This document shows positions 34,642-44,439 of a stretch of DNA of 46,535 nt, one piece after another. Position 1 is the stretch's first letter; every line of letters starts with the position of its first letter. Source of the DNA: Mannheimia haemolytica (lineage in GTDB: Bacteria > Pseudomonadota > Gammaproteobacteria > Enterobacterales > Pasteurellaceae); the NCBI RefSeq assembly GCF_004342115.1, contig NZ_SMAC01000024.1, positions 1-46,535 on the forward strand. Direction: 5' to 3'. The position numbers were made by a program, and so were the translations under genes. A model generated the notes under the pieces. The model was not told the DNA's origin and did no database searches. It was given only the letters and a program-made list of their open reading frames with translations.

Positions 34642-35454
34642 GTGAATAAGATCACAAAAATAAATGCCAAAAAATTATCATTATCAACTAATAGTATTAA
34701 ACAAAAAGATGATGAAGAAAATTTAATTTCAGAAGTGCCGGTTGCTTTGGTATATAACGGTATTTCTCATACTGTAATGATGGCAACACCGGCTAATTTG
34801 GAGGACTTCGCTTTAGGATTCTCATTGGCGGAAGGGATTTTAAATGCCCCATCGGAATTATATGGTTTAGATGTAATTGAACAAGAAAATGGAGTAGAAA
34901 TTCAGCTTGAAATATCGAGCCGCCAATTTGTTGCATTAAAAGATAAACGCCGCTCAATGGCAGGCAGAACAGGTTGCGGTATTTGCGGTGTAGAGCAATT
35001 AGAGCAGGTTAATCAAAGTTGCAAAATTGTTAAGAAAAATAACCGCTTGCAGAACGTCAATCCACTGATTTTAGAGGATTGTTTATTACAGCTAGAAAAT
35101 GCTCAATTCTTATCGAAAGAAACCGGTGCAAGCCACGCCGCTGCATTTTTTACCCCGGATGGAAAACTGCTTGCCATTCGTGAAGATGTGGGCAGACACG
35201 TGGCGTTGGATAAATTAATCGGTTGGTATGCTAAAGCTGATTTTCCGATTGGATTTGTGTTTGTAACCAGTCGTGCCAGCTTTGAAATGGTGCAGAAATG
35301 CTTAGCCGTCGGCATTGAAATGTTGTGTGCCATCTCAGCGACCACTGAAATGGCAGTGAATATGGCTCGTGAAAATCAATTTACCTTACTTGCTTTTGCC
35401 CGCAAAGGCAAAGCGACCATTTATGCAGGAGAAGAGAGACTCGCTCTTAATTGA
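34642..35454 (+). CDS. fdhD: Formate dehydrogenase sulfur-carrier protein FdhD
   Basis: FdhD passes sulfur from IscS to the molybdenum cofactor, which formate dehydrogenases need. The 270 residues have EVPVALVYNGISHTVMMATP, DFALGFSLAEGIL, the CxxC pair in AGRTGCGICGVEQL, and GASHAAAFF, REDVGRHVALDKLIGW and VTSRASFEMVQK. The start is a GTG in a weak ribosome-site context (GAGAG); the initial 25 residues are variable in this family. It is divergent from fdxG. Confidence 0.95.
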   Translation: MNKITKINAKKLSLSTNSIKQKDDEENLISEVPVALVYNGISHTVMMATPANLEDFALGFSLAEGILNAPSELYGLDVIEQENGVEIQLEISSRQFVALKDKRRSMAGRTGCGICGVEQLEQVNQSCKIVKKNNRLQNVNPLILEDCLLQLENAQFLSKETGASHAAAFFTPDGKLLAIREDVGRHVALDKLIGWYAKADFPIGFVFVTSRASFEMVQKCLAVGIEMLCAISATTEMAVNMARENQFTLLAFARKGKATIYAGEERLALN

Positions 35455-35456
35455 TA

Positions 35457-36384
35457 ATGGAAATAGCCCTTTTATTAGCCGATAAAATTCTACAATTAAC
35501 CCTGATGGTGCTGCTCGGCTACCTCATCGTTAAAACCAAATTACTCAAATCGGAGCACAGTTATCCGATTTCGGTTATCGGACTACATTATCAGCCCGGC
35601 AATGCTGATTACTGCTTTTCAAGTAGATTACACCACCGAAATACTAAACGGCTTGTATCTGGCATTTTTAATCTCCGTCTTATTAAACGGCTTGTTAATT
35701 CTGCTTGGTTGGCTGCTCAAAAGAGCGTTGAAATTAGACAACATAGAACAAGCCACCGCTATTTATTCCAACTCCGGCAACTTAATTATTCCGATTGTTG
35801 CCTCCCTGTTCGGCAATGAATGGGTGATTTATTCAACGGCTTTTATTGTGGTGCAAAATGTGTTGTTTTGGTCTCACTTACGGCTGCTGATTTGTGGCAA
35901 AGGCAATGTGCCGTTTAGAAAGATGATCTTTAATATCAACATTATTGCGATTGTGATTGGTATGATGTTGTTTTTGCTACATATCAAACTGCCCGCTACG
36001 CTTGCAAACACGCTCTCAACTTTAGGGCATATGTTAGGGCCTTTAGCAATGCTTGTGGCAGGGATGTTAATTGCAGCAATTCCATTTAAAGAGATTATTA
36101 CCGATAAACGCATTTACTTGGTGGCTTTTCTCCGCTTGATTTTTATTCCGCTGATTTTGTTAGCGGTGATTAAACTCGGCGGTTTTGCGAGCTGGGTAGA
36201 GAATGGAAAAACGGTGGTAATGATTACATTCTTAGCCACCATCAGCCCTTCTGCTGCAACGGCGACCCAAATGGCGGTGGCTTACGGGCAAGATGCCAAA
36301 AAAGCCAGTGCGATTTATGGCGTAACCACTTTACTTTGTGTGTTTACAATGCCGCTGATTATTTGGTTGTATCAATTTCTATAA
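35457..36384 (+). pseudogene. AEC-family (auxin efflux carrier-like) transporter, frameshifted
   Basis: This belongs to a family of ten-helix membrane transporters that export organic acids or amino acids. Frame 1 runs from the ATG at 35457, two bases after fdhD, through the first helix (ILQLTLMVLLGYLIV) to SYPISVIG. A shift near 35583-35586 then moves the homologous reading to another frame: YIISPAMLITAFQVDY continues to the normal C-terminus at 36384. Net change equals two bases lost or one gained. The second frame alone, from an ATG at 35602, would lack the first helix. It is either a decayed gene or a sequencing error. Confidence 0.8.
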
Positions 36385-36386
36385 AA

Positions 36387-36459
36387 ACAAGCGGTCGATT
36401 TCTGCTACTTTTTTGCAACGCTGAGAAATGCAAAAAATTGTGAAAAATCAACCGCTTGT
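36387..36459. terminator. Long double-stem hairpin from an uptake-signal pair
   Basis: The outer arms ACAAGCGGT-c-GATTT (36387-36401) and AAATC-a-ACCGCTTGT (36445-36459) pair over 14 bp with one mismatch. Inside them TTTTTTGCA (36409-36417) pairs with TGCAAAAAA (36429-36437). It sits between convergent transporter and ppiB genes and can terminate both. The arms are exact uptake-signal cores with their AT extensions. Confidence 0.7.
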
Positions 36460-36475
36460 AGGCTAATTTGCGGAA

Positions 36476-36985
36476 TTAGGCAACGCTTACAGACTCAATC
36501 ACCACATCTTCAACCGGCACGTCTTGGTGGAAGCCTTTATTGCCGGTTTTTACGCCTTTGATTTTATCGACCACGTCCATACCTTCAACCACTTCGCCAA
36601 ATACTGCATAGCCCCAATCTTGCACTACACTTCTGCCGAACATCTCTTTTGAGCGATAATCTAAGAAAGTATTATCCGCCACATTAATGAAAAACTGTGA
36701 CGAAGCAGAATGCGGATCAGAAGTGCGAGCCATTGCGATTGTGCCACGCTTGTTGCTTAAACCGTTGTTCGCTTCGTTTTGAATCGGATCTTTTGTCGGT
36801 TTTTCAGCCATACCTGCCGTCATTCCGCCACCTTGAATCATAAAGCCGTCAATCACACGGTGGAAAATCGTGCCGTTATAAAACCCTTCTTTAGCGTAAT
36901 CTTCAAAGTTTTTAGCGGTAATCGGGGCTTTTTCAAAGTTTAATTCGATTTTAATGTCACCGAAATTGGTATGTAATGTAATCAT
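36476..36985 (-). CDS. ppiB: Peptidyl-prolyl cis-trans isomerase B (cyclophilin)
   Basis: This cytoplasmic cyclophilin accelerates proline isomerisation in folding proteins. The 169 residues carry the cyclophilin core [16 protein letters not shown], the catalytic Arg being in HRVI, plus [24 protein letters not shown] and [17 protein letters not shown]. No signal peptide is present, so it is the PpiB rather than the periplasmic PpiA type. It is divergent from cysS. Confidence 0.95.
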   Translation of the reverse strand: MITLHTNFGDIKIELNFEKAPITAKNFEDYAKEGFYNGTIFHRVIDGFMIQGGGMTAGMAEKPTKDPIQNEANNGLSNKRGTIAMARTSDPHSASSQFFINVADNTFLDYRSKEMFGRSVVQDWGYAVFGEVVEGMDVVDKIKGVKTGNKGFHQDVPVEDVVIESVSVA

Positions 36986-37095
36986 TCTTTGTTCCTTTAT
37001 AAATAAAAATGGAATGGAAAATAAATTTCGCTCGCTATTATTAAAAAGTTTACGCCAAATTGCAAAAAAATCTCAAAATCAGACCGCTTATTCGC

Positions 37096-37101
37096 TATAC
37101 T
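37096..37101 (+). promoter_or_regulatory. -10 element of cysS
   Basis: TATACT lies 40 bases upstream of the cysS ATG, with a weak TCAAAA 17 bases before it. A near-exact uptake signal (GACCGCTTATT) occupies the spacer. Confidence 0.45.
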
Positions 37102-37140
37102 TAGCCCCATTTGTTACTGAATGTTACACAAGAGGACTTT

Positions 37141-38520
37141 ATGCTCAAAATTTATAACACCTTAAAACGTGAAAAAGAAGAATTTAAACCGATTAACCCA
37201 AATCAGGTGGGAATGTACGTCTGTGGCGTCACGGTTTACGATCTTTGTCATTTTGGGCACGGTCGCACTTTTGTCTCTTTCGATGTGATTGCCCGTTATT
37301 TACGTTATTCAGGCTACAATTTACGCTATGTGCGTAACATTACCGATGTGGACGACAAAATCATCAAACGTGCGTTAGAAAATAACGAAACTTGCGATGA
37401 ATTAGTGGATAGAATGATTGCTGAAATGCACAAAGATTTTGATGCGTTAAACATTCTTCGCCCGGACGTTGAGCCACGAGCCACCAAGCATATTCCTGAA
37501 ATTATTGCGATGGTAGAAAAACTGATTCACAACGGACACGCTTATGTCGCAGCCGATGGCGATGTGATGTTTGATGTGGAATCGTTCCAGAAATATGGTG
37601 CATTATCCCGCCAAAATTTAGAGCAACTACAAGCCGGTGCAAGGGTTGAAATTAAATCCATCAAGAAAAACCCGATGGATTTTGTCTTGTGGAAAATGTC
37701 GAAAGCCGGTGAGCCAAGCTGGGAAAGCCCGTGGGGCAATGGCAGACCGGGCTGGCATATTGAATGTTCGGCAATGAATAGCAAAGAGTTGGGCGAACAT
37801 TTTGATATTCACGGCGGTGGCTCGGATTTAATGTTCCCGCATCACGAAAACGAAATTGCACAATCTTGCTGTGCTCACGGTGGCGATTATGTCAATTATT
37901 GGTTACACACTGGAATGCTCACCATTGATAAAGAAAAAATGTCGAAATCTTTGGGCAATTTCTTCAGCATTCGCCATATGTTAGGCTTATACGATGCCGA
38001 ATCGTTACGTTATTTCTTCTTAACCGCTCATTACCGTTCGTTATTAGATTACAGCATTGACAACCTTGATTTAGCCCGTTCGGCTCTTGAGCGTTTATAT
38101 ACCGCTCTGCGTGGTTGTGATGTGTCGGGCGAAGCCATTGGCGGAGAACACTATGTAGAAGCCTTTAAAACCGCAATGGACGATGATTTCAACACCCCGG
38201 GGGCATTAGCGGTGTTATTTGAAATTGCCCGTGAGTTGAACAAACTCAAAACCGAAGATATGGCAAAAGCCAACGGTTTAGCCGTTCGTTTAAAAGAGTT
38301 AGCCGGCGTGCTAGGCTTACTGGAACAAGACCCCGATGCGTTTTTAAAAGGTGATGCGAATGACGATGAAACGGCAGAAATCGAAGCCTTAATCAAACAA
38401 CGCAACGAAGCCAAAGCGGCTAAAAACTGGGCGGTTGCCGATGAAGTGCGAGATAAGCTCAAAGCGATAAATATTGTCCTCGAAGACACCCCAAACGGCA
38501 CAATTTGGCGTAAGGCATAG
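37141..38520 (+). CDS. cysS: Cysteinyl-tRNA synthetase
   Basis: CysS charges tRNA-Cys. I start it at [15 protein letters not shown], preceded by AAGAGGA; a longer frame from 37111 lacks a site. The 459 residues show the zinc ligands in [20 protein letters not shown] and [11 protein letters not shown], the HIGH-type motif in CHFGHGRTF, and [10 protein letters not shown]. Length fits the family. It is divergent from ppiB and convergent with thrB, with a strong hairpin after it. Confidence 0.97.
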   Translation: MLKIYNTLKREKEEFKPINPNQVGMYVCGVTVYDLCHFGHGRTFVSFDVIARYLRYSGYNLRYVRNITDVDDKIIKRALENNETCDELVDRMIAEMHKDFDALNILRPDVEPRATKHIPEIIAMVEKLIHNGHAYVAADGDVMFDVESFQKYGALSRQNLEQLQAGARVEIKSIKKNPMDFVLWKMSKAGEPSWESPWGNGRPGWHIECSAMNSKELGEHFDIHGGGSDLMFPHHENEIAQSCCAHGGDYVNYWLHTGMLTIDKEKMSKSLGNFFSIRHMLGLYDAESLRYFFLTAHYRSLLDYSIDNLDLARSALERLYTALRGCDVSGEAIGGEHYVEAFKTAMDDDFNTPGALAVLFEIARELNKLKTEDMAKANGLAVRLKELAGVLGLLEQDPDAFLKGDANDDETAEIEALIKQRNEAKAAKNWAVADEVRDKLKAINIVLEDTPNGTIWRKA

Positions 38521-38565
38521 CCTTCGATTGTTTATAAGTGATAGACTTTTCAAAAAATTAATTAA

Positions 38566-38602
38566 AAAGGGCTGCTCCAAGTGGTATTGGAGTCAGTCCT
38601 TT
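38566..38602. terminator. Bidirectional terminator between cysS and thrB
   Basis: A 15-bp stem (arms 38566-38580 and 38587-38602, core CTCCAA with TTGGAG, one bulged T) has a 6-base loop. T-rich tails stand on both strands: TTTAAGTTATTT after cysS and TTTTTAATTAATTTTTT after thrB on the minus strand. No thrC lies between, so transcription of the thr operon ends here. Confidence 0.82.
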
Positions 38603-38634
38603 AAGTTATTTAGTGATATGGTTGTTCGAGAGGG

Positions 38635-39582
38635 CTATTTCAGCTCTCTTGCTCCTTGATTATCGACTTTACAGATATGAATAAAGCCTTCGTTGTTTTG
38701 CAGATATTCTTTCTCTAAATAGCTCACTAAACGTTGAGCGTGTTCGAGATCAGGGGCTATCGCAAACATTGTCGGACCGGAACCTGAAATACCAACCGCT
38801 AACGCACCTAAGTCTTTACAGCCTTGACGAACAGCCGGAAAGTTCGGCAGTAAATCTTCACGGTAAGGCTCAGCAATTAGGTCTTTCATCATTGTAGCAG
38901 CCAAGATATCTTGATGTGTATGGCAAGCATGGACGAAAGATCCTAAGTAGCGGGCTTGCTGAATCATATCTTGACGAGTATAGCTTTTCGGCAAAATAGC
39001 ACGGGCTTCGGCGGTTGATACTTCCACGCCCGGGTAGGCAAGCACCCAATACCATTCATCAAAGAATGGCAGAGGTTGGCAAATATTGCCGAGCGATTGT
39101 GTCATTAATTGCAGGCCACCTAAATAGCAAGGGGCAACGTTGTCGTAGTGGATTGAGCCTGAAATTCTGCCTTCCAATTCGCCCATCATTTCCAGTAATT
39201 CCATTTTGGAGAACTGTTCATCGTGGAATTTATTGAGTGCCACTAATGCTGCAACAATCGAGCAGGCACTTGAGCCAAGCCCTGAACCAATCGGCATATT
39301 TTTTTCGAGGGTTAAACGCAAATTTTTTACGTTGCCACCACGCAGTTTTAAGCGTTCACTGAACAGCACATAGGCTTGGTAAACAATGTTCTTTTGTGGT
39401 TCTTTTGGCAATTTACGCACAAAATAACCTGCACTTTCTAGCTCAAATTGTTGTTCACTCTCTTCAATTTGAACTACATCGCCGAGCAAAGAGCCGTCAA
39501 TCGGGGAGATTGCAGCGCCTAATGAGTCAAAACCCACACTAATATTTGCACTTGAAGCTGGGGCATAAATTCGTAACGCCAT
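38635..39582 (-). CDS. thrB: Homoserine kinase
   Basis: ThrB phosphorylates homoserine on the way to threonine. The 315-residue GHMP kinase has the N-terminal [18 protein letters not shown], the ATP-binding [21 protein letters not shown] and the C-terminal [14 protein letters not shown] motif. Its ATG overlaps the thrA stop (TAATG), giving translational coupling. In most gammaproteobacteria thrC follows; here the operon stops after thrB. Confidence 0.97.
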   Translation of the reverse strand: MALRIYAPASSANISVGFDSLGAAISPIDGSLLGDVVQIEESEQQFELESAGYFVRKLPKEPQKNIVYQAYVLFSERLKLRGGNVKNLRLTLEKNMPIGSGLGSSACSIVAALVALNKFHDEQFSKMELLEMMGELEGRISGSIHYDNVAPCYLGGLQLMTQSLGNICQPLPFFDEWYWVLAYPGVEVSTAEARAILPKSYTRQDMIQQARYLGSFVHACHTHQDILAATMMKDLIAEPYREDLLPNFPAVRQGCKDLGALAVGISGSGPTMFAIAPDLEHAQRLVSYLEKEYLQNNEGFIHICKVDNQGARELK

Positions 39583-42038
39583 TAGTTCACTCCTCCTTGT
39601 AAAGTACGCAGAATATCTGCAAAGATACCGGCAGCGGTTACGCTATTGCCCGCACCATACCCACGCAATAATAATGGAATAGGGTTGTAGTAACGTGTGA
39701 GAAAAGCAAGGGCATTTTCGCCGTCTTTAACTTTGTAAAGTGGGTGGTTTTCGTCCACGGCTTCAATGGCAACTCGGCATTTATCACCTGTGATCGAGCC
39801 CACATAACGCAACACTTTGCCTTCAGCCTTGGCAGCTTCTACACGCTTGCTGAATTCTTCGTCTAAAGACGGTAGAGCTTGTAAAAACTCATCACGACTC
39901 ATTCCTTCCGAGAAGCCTTTTGGCAATACGCCTTCAATTTCAATATCTTCAAATTCAAGCGGTAAGCCGGTTTCACGAACAAGAATTAAGAGTTTACGAG
40001 CAACATCTGCACCGGATAAATCATCTCGTGGATCTGGCTCGGTAAAGCCTTTTTCTTTGGCGATTAAAGTTGCTTGCGAAAGGGTTAAACCTTCTTCTAA
40101 TTTGCCGAAAATGAAAGAGAGCGAACCGGATAAAATCCCTTCAAATTTCTCTACTTCGTCACCGGCAGCTAATAGGTTTTGTAAGTTTTCAATTACCGGT
40201 AAACCTGCCCCTACATTAGTTTCGTAGAGGAATTTGTGCTGGCTTTGGCGGGCGTTTTCACGCATTTCTAAGTAGTAATCGTAACCTGATGTATTGGCTT
40301 TTTTGTTTGGTGTTACCACGTGGAAGCCCTCTTTTAAGGCTCGTGCGTACAGGTTCGCCACCGATTGTGCCGAAGTGCAATCTACAAATACTGGGTTTAC
40401 CACGTGGTGGAATTTGATGAAAGAAAGCAATACATCAAAGTCTGACGGCTGAATTGCTTTTTCTAAATCTTCTTTCCAGTTGTCTAAATTTAAGCCGTTT
40501 TCGTTGAGTAACATTTTATCAGAATTAGCTAAAGCACACACACGGATCTCAATATCCTTCTTTGCCAAAAACTCCTTTTGTTGTTTGACTTGCTCGATGA
40601 GTTCGCTACCCACACCGCCTACACCCACTAAAAACATATCCACCACACGTTTACTGTTAAATAGCGATTTGTGAGTTGCTTTTACTGCTTCAATCGCTTT
40701 GTTTAACGGCACGACAGCAGAAATGGAACGCTCAGATGAACCCTGTGCAATTGCCACAATACTGATGTTGGCTTGGGCTAGGGCAGAGAAGAAGCGAGCC
40801 GCAATTCCTTTGGCGGTACGCATACCATCACCCACCACCGAAACAATGGATAAATCTTTAATAATATCAATCGGGTCAAGTAAGTTTTCAGATAACTCTT
40901 GTGCAAATTCAGTATTTAGAGCCGCTAACGCTTTTTCTGCCGATTTTGCCGGCACGCAGAAGCTGATGCTATATTCTGATGATGATTGGGTAATTAAAAT
41001 CACCGAAATACCGGCTTTTGACATCGTCGAGAACACACGGGCAGCCATGCCCACCATTCCCTGCATTCCTGAACCTGAAACGTTGAACATCGCCACGTTA
41101 TCAAGGTTGGTAATCCCTTTTACTTTGAGATTATCGTTCGCCACATTGCCATCAATTAATGTGCCTTTTCCGTCCGGATTGCCGGTATTTTTGATTAAAC
41201 AAGGAATATTGAGCGGCACTAATGGCCCGATGGTGCGAGGGTGGATCACTTTCGCCCCAAAGTAGGAAAGCTCCATTGCCTCTTGATAGCTCATTGTTTC
41301 TAAGCATACTGCATCAGGCACCAAACGAGGGTCGCAGGTGTAAACGCCATCTACGTCCGTCCAGATTTCACAAACATCGGCTTTTAAACACGCTGCCAAA
41401 CAAGCGGCAGAATAATCTGAACCGTTACGCCCTAATAACACCAGTTCGCCTTGCTCATTACCTGCGGTAAAACCAGCCATTAGCACGATATTTTTCTTTG
41501 GAATTGAACCTGCATCAACTCGCTTGGTGGATTCGGCAATATCGACCGAAGATTCCAAATAGCTGCCGTGAGCCAATAATTTTTCAACAGGGTCGATACG
41601 AGTGACTTCATAGCCTTTTGCCTCGAACCACGCTTGCATCATCGCAATAGAGAGTTTTTCACCACGGCAGTGAATAGTGGCAGCAATTTTATCTGACAAC
41701 GATTTAGTTTGAGCTGCTTCTGCTGCCACTTGCTGAATTTGGTTTAATTCCGCTTCCACTAAGGCTAACAGTGCTTCTTTAGCAAAGTGATTATTTGTAG
41801 CATATAAGCCGTTAATGATGTTGTGGAAAATCTCGGTAGCTTCGGAAAGGTTAGATTGAAATGATTCACCGGCAATCGCTTTATCTACAATAGCGACAAG
41901 ATGATTGGTAATTTTGGCTGGGGCGGATAATACGCCGGCAGCTTGATCTGCCAAATGAGCTTTCTCGATAATCTCTGCCGCTTGCATAAAGCGTTCAGGG
42001 TTGGCAAGAGAAGTGCCTCCAAATTTAAGAACTCGCAT
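39582..42038 (-). CDS. thrA: Bifunctional aspartokinase / homoserine dehydrogenase I
   Basis: ThrA catalyses the first and third steps from aspartate to threonine. The 818 residues have the aspartokinase start [20 protein letters not shown]-site [17 protein letters not shown] and central ACT domains ([19 protein letters not shown]). The NAD(P)-binding [14 protein letters not shown] and homoserine dehydrogenase catalytic block [18 protein letters not shown] and [10 protein letters not shown] follow, then [16 protein letters not shown] at the end. The ACT region implies feedback control by threonine. Expression is controlled by the leader and attenuator upstream. Confidence 0.97.
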   Translation of the reverse strand: MRVLKFGGTSLANPERFMQAAEIIEKAHLADQAAGVLSAPAKITNHLVAIVDKAIAGESFQSNLSEATEIFHNIINGLYATNNHFAKEALLALVEAELNQIQQVAAEAAQTKSLSDKIAATIHCRGEKLSIAMMQAWFEAKGYEVTRIDPVEKLLAHGSYLESSVDIAESTKRVDAGSIPKKNIVLMAGFTAGNEQGELVLLGRNGSDYSAACLAACLKADVCEIWTDVDGVYTCDPRLVPDAVCLETMSYQEAMELSYFGAKVIHPRTIGPLVPLNIPCLIKNTGNPDGKGTLIDGNVANDNLKVKGITNLDNVAMFNVSGSGMQGMVGMAARVFSTMSKAGISVILITQSSSEYSISFCVPAKSAEKALAALNTEFAQELSENLLDPIDIIKDLSIVSVVGDGMRTAKGIAARFFSALAQANISIVAIAQGSSERSISAVVPLNKAIEAVKATHKSLFNSKRVVDMFLVGVGGVGSELIEQVKQQKEFLAKKDIEIRVCALANSDKMLLNENGLNLDNWKEDLEKAIQPSDFDVLLSFIKFHHVVNPVFVDCTSAQSVANLYARALKEGFHVVTPNKKANTSGYDYYLEMRENARQSQHKFLYETNVGAGLPVIENLQNLLAAGDEVEKFEGILSGSLSFIFGKLEEGLTLSQATLIAKEKGFTEPDPRDDLSGADVARKLLILVRETGLPLEFEDIEIEGVLPKGFSEGMSRDEFLQALPSLDEEFSKRVEAAKAEGKVLRYVGSITGDKCRVAIEAVDENHPLYKVKDGENALAFLTRYYNPIPLLLRGYGAGNSVTAAGIFADILRTLQGGVN

Positions 42039-42077
42039 AGTTACTCCTGATAAATTATTTGTAAATTTTTATACAAA

Positions 42078-42139
42078 AAAACCCGCTTGTAGCGGGTTTT
42101 CGGTTTATTCTTTCATTATTTCAGCCAATTAAAACCCGC
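42078..42139 (-). promoter_or_regulatory. Transcription attenuator of the thr operon
   Basis: In the minus-strand RNA three 9-base segments can pair alternately. Segment 1 is GCGGGUUUU (42139-42131), segment 2 AAAACCCGC (42100-42092) and segment 3 GCGGGUUUU (42086-42078), followed by more U. Pairing 2:3 is a 9-bp terminator with a UACAA loop; 1:2 is the antiterminator. Segment 1 begins right after the leader peptide stop. A ribosome reaching the stop would mask it and allow termination, while stalling on Thr/Ile codons frees it. Confidence 0.88.
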
Positions 42140-42140
42140 A

Positions 42141-42182
42141 CTATGTTGGTGACATAATGGTGGTAATAATCGTTGTCATCAT
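42141..42182 (-). CDS. thrL: thr operon leader peptide
   Basis: A 13-residue ORF (MMTTIITTIMSPT) has five Thr and three Ile codons out of thirteen, the regulatory amino acids of the thr operon. It stops one base before the first attenuator segment. No strong Shine-Dalgarno precedes it; an in-frame ATG five codons earlier (MNCFN extension) is an alternative start. It is shorter than the E. coli leader but has the same logic. Confidence 0.85.
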   Translation of the reverse strand: MMTTIITTIMSPT

Positions 42183-42234
42183 ATTAAAACAATTCATTGG
42201 CGGAATCTCGGTCAAGAGAGTGAATAATGGTTCA

Positions 42235-42263
42235 AGAATGCGTGAAAATAATGCCTTTGTCAA
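42235..42263 (-). promoter_or_regulatory. Promoter of the thr operon
   Basis: On the minus strand a perfect -35 TTGACA (42263-42258) is followed after 17 bases by CATTCT (42240-42235). It is about 50 bases upstream of the leader peptide and on the right strand. The remaining bases between this promoter and sodA are AT-rich; I see no confident sodA promoter, Fur or other regulator site there. Confidence 0.75.
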
Positions 42264-42481
42264 TGGGCTTAACGCTGTTTTTCACCACATTTTTTTAAAT
42301 TTCTTTGTCTTTCTATATAAAACAATTAAAAGCAAGAATTTGATTAGGAACCTTTCTAAATTAGATAGTGAAATAATTTTGTTCTAGATCAAAAAAATGT
42401 GCATTTTTTGTGTGTTTCTTGATAAAATGTACTCGGAGTTTAACTCTGATTAACCTATTTACTATTTGAGAGGAATTAACT

Positions 42482-43123
42482 ATGGCATATACATTACCAG
42501 AATTAGGCTACGCTTATGATGCGTTAGAGCCACATTTCGATGCTAAAACAATGGAAATCCACCATTCTAAACATCACCAAGCTTACATCAACAATGCAAA
42601 TGCAGCATTAGAAGCTCACCCTGAATTATTAGAAAAATGTCCGGGTGCATTAATCAAAGATTTGAGCCAAGTGCCTGCAGAAAAACGTATCGCAGTGCGT
42701 AACAACGTAGGTGGTCATGTAAACCACACTTTATTCTGGAAAGGTTTAAAAACAGGCACTACCTTACAAGGTGCATTAAAAGAAGCGATTGAGCGTGATT
42801 TCGGTTCAGTTGAAGCTTTCCAATCAGAATTTGAAAAAGCAGCGACTACTCGTGTTGGTTCAGGCTGGGCGTGGTTAGTATTAGAAGAGGGTAAATTAGC
42901 CGTTGTTTCAACCGCTAACCAGGACAACCCACTAATGGGTAAAGAAGTGGCAGGCGTTTCAGGCTATCCGATTTTAGTCTTAGACGTTTGGGAACACGCT
43001 TACTACTTAAACTACCAAAACCGCCGTCCGGATTTCATTAAAGCATTCTGGAACGTTGTAAACTGGGACGAAGCCGCTCGCCGTTTTGAAGAAAAAGTAG
43101 CAACCTGCGGTTGTGCGAAATAA
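42482..43123 (+). CDS. sodA: Superoxide dismutase [Mn]
   Basis: SodA converts superoxide to oxygen and hydrogen peroxide in the cytoplasm. The 213 residues carry the metal ligands in [18 protein letters not shown] and [19 protein letters not shown] glutamine in the STANQDNP segment, with the active-site Gly upstream, indicates the manganese rather than the iron type. The start has an AGAGGAA site. The C-terminus ends in an unusual CGCAK. Confidence 0.95.
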   Translation: MAYTLPELGYAYDALEPHFDAKTMEIHHSKHHQAYINNANAALEAHPELLEKCPGALIKDLSQVPAEKRIAVRNNVGGHVNHTLFWKGLKTGTTLQGALKEAIERDFGSVEAFQSEFEKAATTRVGSGWAWLVLEEGKLAVVSTANQDNPLMGKEVAGVSGYPILVLDVWEHAYYLNYQNRRPDFIKAFWNVVNWDEAARRFEEKVATCGCAK

Positions 43124-43145
43124 TATTTTCGATCTTGAATAAGAT

Positions 43146-43182
43146 ACAAGCGGTAAAATTTGTTGAAAATTTTACCGCTTGT
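43146..43182. terminator. 16-bp uptake-signal hairpin between sodA and alr
   Basis: ACAAGCGGTAAAATTT pairs perfectly with AAATTTTACCGCTTGT around a 5-base loop. Both core and AT extension of the uptake signal are mirrored. It lies between convergent genes. The outer T-runs are weak, so its strength as terminator comes from the stem and its U-rich 3' half. Confidence 0.75.
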
Positions 43183-43185
43183 TGT

Positions 43186-44310
43186 CTATTTATATTCAAA
43201 AATCACACGAGGAGTGAGTTTAGTAATCAGCTCATAGCTAATCACGCCAATGTGTTTCGCCACATCTTCAATTAATAGTTGCTCTCCCCAAAAAATGGCT
43301 TTATCGCCCACTTTATCTTGGCTCTCTGCACCTAAATCGACCGTCAGCATATCCATCGAAACTCGACCGACAATCGGCACTATTCTACCGTTAATCAACA
43401 CAGGGGTACCTTCAGGAGCATTGCGAGGGTAGCCATCGCCGTAGCCCATTGCAATCACGCCGAGTTTGGTATCTTTAGGGCTTACCCAAGCACCACCATA
43501 GCCTACAGGCTCGCCGGCTTTATGGGTACGCACAGCGATCAGGGAAGAGGAGAGCGTCATTACCGGCTTAAAACCTAAATCGGTAATCGGCGTATAGTGG
43601 GGAGAAATGCCGTGCATAATAATACCCGGGCGAACCCAATCATAATGAGCCTGTTTCCAATAAAGAATACCGCTTGAGGCGGAAATACTGCGGTCGTGAT
43701 CCTGATATTTTTGCGTAGCTTGCTCAAACACCGCAATTTGTTTTTCGGTATAGCCACAATCGAGTTCATCGGCACGGCTAAAATGACTCACAAAGCTGAT
43801 TGAATTGACCAAGGCACAATTTTTCAAACGTTCAACAAAGTGATCGACTTGCTCCGGGTGAATGCCTAAGCGGTGCATTCCGGTGTCGATTTTTAGCCAA
43901 ATGTTAATCGGGAAGTAGATTTTCGCTTTACGAGTCCAAAAGCCTTTTTGTTGCTCTGCCTGCCATTCTTTTGCTACTTGCTCGAGTAATTCCAGTTGTT
44001 CGAGGTTATGAATGACGGTATCAAACTTGCGGGAAAGGGTTTTGAGTAGCTCTTCTCGGTCAAAAAAACCTTCAACTAACACAATTTTGCCTGTGTATCC
44101 GGTTTCTTGAATTTCTAAGGCTTCACGCAAACGGGCAACTCCAAAGCCATCAACCATATCTGCTAATGTGCCGGCAGCCGGCAATAAGCCTTGCCCGTAA
44201 GCATTGGCTTTGATCATCGCCAATAATTTTTGCTGTGGAGCGAAAGATTTGATCAAGCGAATATTATGGCGGAGGGCTTGACTATCAATGGTTGCTGTTG
44301 CTGGTTTCAT
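43186..44310 (-). CDS. alr: Alanine racemase
   Basis: This PLP enzyme makes D-alanine for peptidoglycan. The 374 residues contain the PLP lysine in MIKANAYGQG, the substrate-side DTGMHRLGIH, the barrel segments VNSISFVSHFSRADE and RPGIIMHGISPH, and the catalytic tyrosine domain with GYGDGYPRNAP and VGRVSMDMLTVDLG. Length matches the family. It is convergent with sodA and divergent from recD. Confidence 0.96.
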   Translation of the reverse strand: MKPATATIDSQALRHNIRLIKSFAPQQKLLAMIKANAYGQGLLPAAGTLADMVDGFGVARLREALEIQETGYTGKIVLVEGFFDREELLKTLSRKFDTVIHNLEQLELLEQVAKEWQAEQQKGFWTRKAKIYFPINIWLKIDTGMHRLGIHPEQVDHFVERLKNCALVNSISFVSHFSRADELDCGYTEKQIAVFEQATQKYQDHDRSISASSGILYWKQAHYDWVRPGIIMHGISPHYTPITDLGFKPVMTLSSSLIAVRTHKAGEPVGYGGAWVSPKDTKLGVIAMGYGDGYPRNAPEGTPVLINGRIVPIVGRVSMDMLTVDLGAESQDKVGDKAIFWGEQLLIEDVAKHIGVISYELITKLTPRVIFEYK

Positions 44311-44439
44311 ACTTATCTACATAGTTAAAATCACAAGAAAGGCTAAATTATACGCCTAAAATAAAAAATCCCTTAGAAAATAATGCAAAAAAGATTAGTA
44401 TTATCACTTAATGTTAGGTGGTCGATTTAAGGTTTGATT

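Noticed and set aside
40699-41265. 188-residue ORF antisense to thrA
   Set aside because: It lies wholly inside the ThrA coding frame, has no recognisable domain and no ribosome binding site. Long antisense frames are common opposite such genes.
42157-42387. 76-residue plus-strand ORF between thrA and sodA
   Set aside because: It is antisense to the thr leader and promoter, lacks a ribosome site, and is explained by the valine- and isoleucine-rich reverse of the Thr/Ile codons.
42264-42481. Fur, ArcA or SoxS site upstream of sodA
   Set aside because: No sequence matched the consensus well enough. The gap is AT-rich and only weak -10-like hexamers (TAAAAT near 42425) are visible.
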